From positions 754,001 through 818,000 of the forward strand of contig NZ_CP029556.1 in assembly GCF_003293695.1 (NCBI RefSeq): a DNA stretch of 64,000 nt. The letters run 5' to 3'. Numbering within the stretch: position 1 is the stretch's first letter; each line of letters opens with the position of its first letter. Below the pieces are notes generated by a model, which made no database searches, was not told the origin of the DNA, and saw nothing but the letters and a program-made list of their open reading frames with translations. Of the stretch, positions 63,634 to 64,000 are shown one piece after another. Both the position numbers and the translations under genes were made by a program. The stretch comes from Lysobacter oculi (GTDB lineage: Bacteria; Pseudomonadota; Gammaproteobacteria; Xanthomonadales; Xanthomonadaceae).

Positions 63634-64000
63634 CAGGTTTCCGCAGGCAGCGGCGCCAGCCGGCGTTCGACTTCTGCATCCACCCATGCCCAGTCGATGT
63701 CATCCAGCGAGGCCTTGCCGCGCGTGGCATCGACCAGCAATTCGCGCTGCACGCGACCGCGTTCGAAAGCAGTGGCGTAAGGCAGGCGCATGAAGCTGAC
63801 CATGCTGTAGCGCGGCACGAAACGCCCCGGATGGCGTTCGGCCAGTTTCAGTTCCAGTGCGCGCTGGATGAGGTAGTCGTCATCGTCCACGCGGTCGCGC
63901 ATTTCCAGATAGTTCTCCAGCGCCATCGCCTGGATCGCGCGGGCATTCGGGGCGCGCTCCTGCTCGTAGGCGGCGAAGGCGGCTTCTAGACTGCCGGCAT
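63633..64000 (-). CDS. kmo: Kynurenine 3-monooxygenase, C-terminal part (truncated by window)
   Basis: Only the last 122 or so residues are in the window, and the 5' end lies beyond 64000. The visible part has a helix ending FAAYEQERAPNARAIQAMALENYLEMRDRV, then PRYSMVSFMRLPYATAFERG. This is the conserved C-terminal region of FAD-dependent kynurenine 3-monooxygenase (tryptophan breakdown). Reading upstream of the internal ATG at 63926 keeps the frame open to the edge, so that ATG is not the start. Its stop shares one base with the sbcB start. Confidence 0.85.
   Translation of the reverse strand, partial: AGSLEAAFAAYEQERAPNARAIQAMALENYLEMRDRVDDDDYLIQRALELKLAERHPGRFVPRYSMVSFMRLPYATAFERGRVQRELLVDATRGKASLDDIDWAWVDAEVERRLAPLPAET

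Noticed and set aside
63633..63926. A complete 97-residue gene starting at 63926
   Set aside because: The frame continues upstream to the window edge with clear kynurenine monooxygenase sequence, so this is only the C-terminal part of a larger gene.

Overview
This 64 kb window is a high-GC, gene-dense chromosomal segment with no visible mobile elements, rRNA or CRISPR. It reads as a gammaproteobacterium of the Xanthomonadaceae/Lysobacteraceae (Lysobacter, Luteimonas or Thermomonas type). The basis is smc-zipA-ligA linkage, a methionine synthase split into two genes beside an ArsR-methyltransferase regulator, a 180-kDa type NAD-glutamate dehydrogenase, a bacterial kynurenine 3-monooxygenase, paired DUF3011 secreted proteins and a subclass B3-like metallo-beta-lactamase. 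The genus call is inference from gene content only.

Layout. 1-2.8 kb: omega-amidase YafV, a membrane protein and an MBL-fold hydrolase. 2.8-6.2 kb (minus): scpA-scpB-rluB, with scpB and rluB overlapping by four bases. 6.4-15 kb (plus): YciI and BolA proteins, then smc, zipA, a small membrane protein, ligA and epmA. 15-16.7 kb: two adjacent secreted proteins, each with three DUF3011 repeats. 16.7-20.6 kb: mtnA and gyrA, with a structured gyrA leader and a bidirectional terminator. 20.7-26 kb: ferritin-like protein, peroxiredoxin, a DnaJ-like co-chaperone with a heat-shock-like promoter, a CheY-like regulator, AcuI reductase, LOG hydrolase and ChaA antiporter.

26-31.7 kb (minus): sucA-sucB-lpdA, the complete 2-oxoglutarate dehydrogenase complex. 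31.8-35.8 kb (minus): purB, the B3-like beta-lactamase, the ribosomal oxygenase roxA and a hypothetical, nearly contiguous. 35.8 kb: divergent fumC. 37.2-40.8 kb (minus): an autoregulated-looking operon of a small His/Arg-rich exported or membrane peptide, a YtrA-type GntR repressor, an ABC ATPase, an ABC permease and a DUF2884-like lipoprotein. A near-consensus promoter overlaps a symmetric operator. 41-45 kb: two FKBP isomerases, UDP-glucose dehydrogenase, SlyX and a DUF2058 protein.

45-50 kb (minus): regulator -> metH N-terminal module -> metH C-terminal module, with a 28-bp symmetric site at the regulator start. 50-56.4 kb: acyl-CoA dehydrogenase and NAD-glutamate dehydrogenase. 56.5-61 kb: NAD kinase, a CHASE-PAS-GGDEF-EAL protein and a cytosolic 5'-nucleotidase. 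61-64 kb (minus): kmo (cut by the window end), sbcB, DUF2461 and DUF2939, tightly packed.

No clearly new multi-gene defence or biosynthetic system was found. The regions most worth follow-up are the YtrA-type ABC operon with its small peptide, the split metH operon with its candidate operator, the B3-like beta-lactamase and the DUF3011 pair. No stretch longer than 300 bases lacks a gene.
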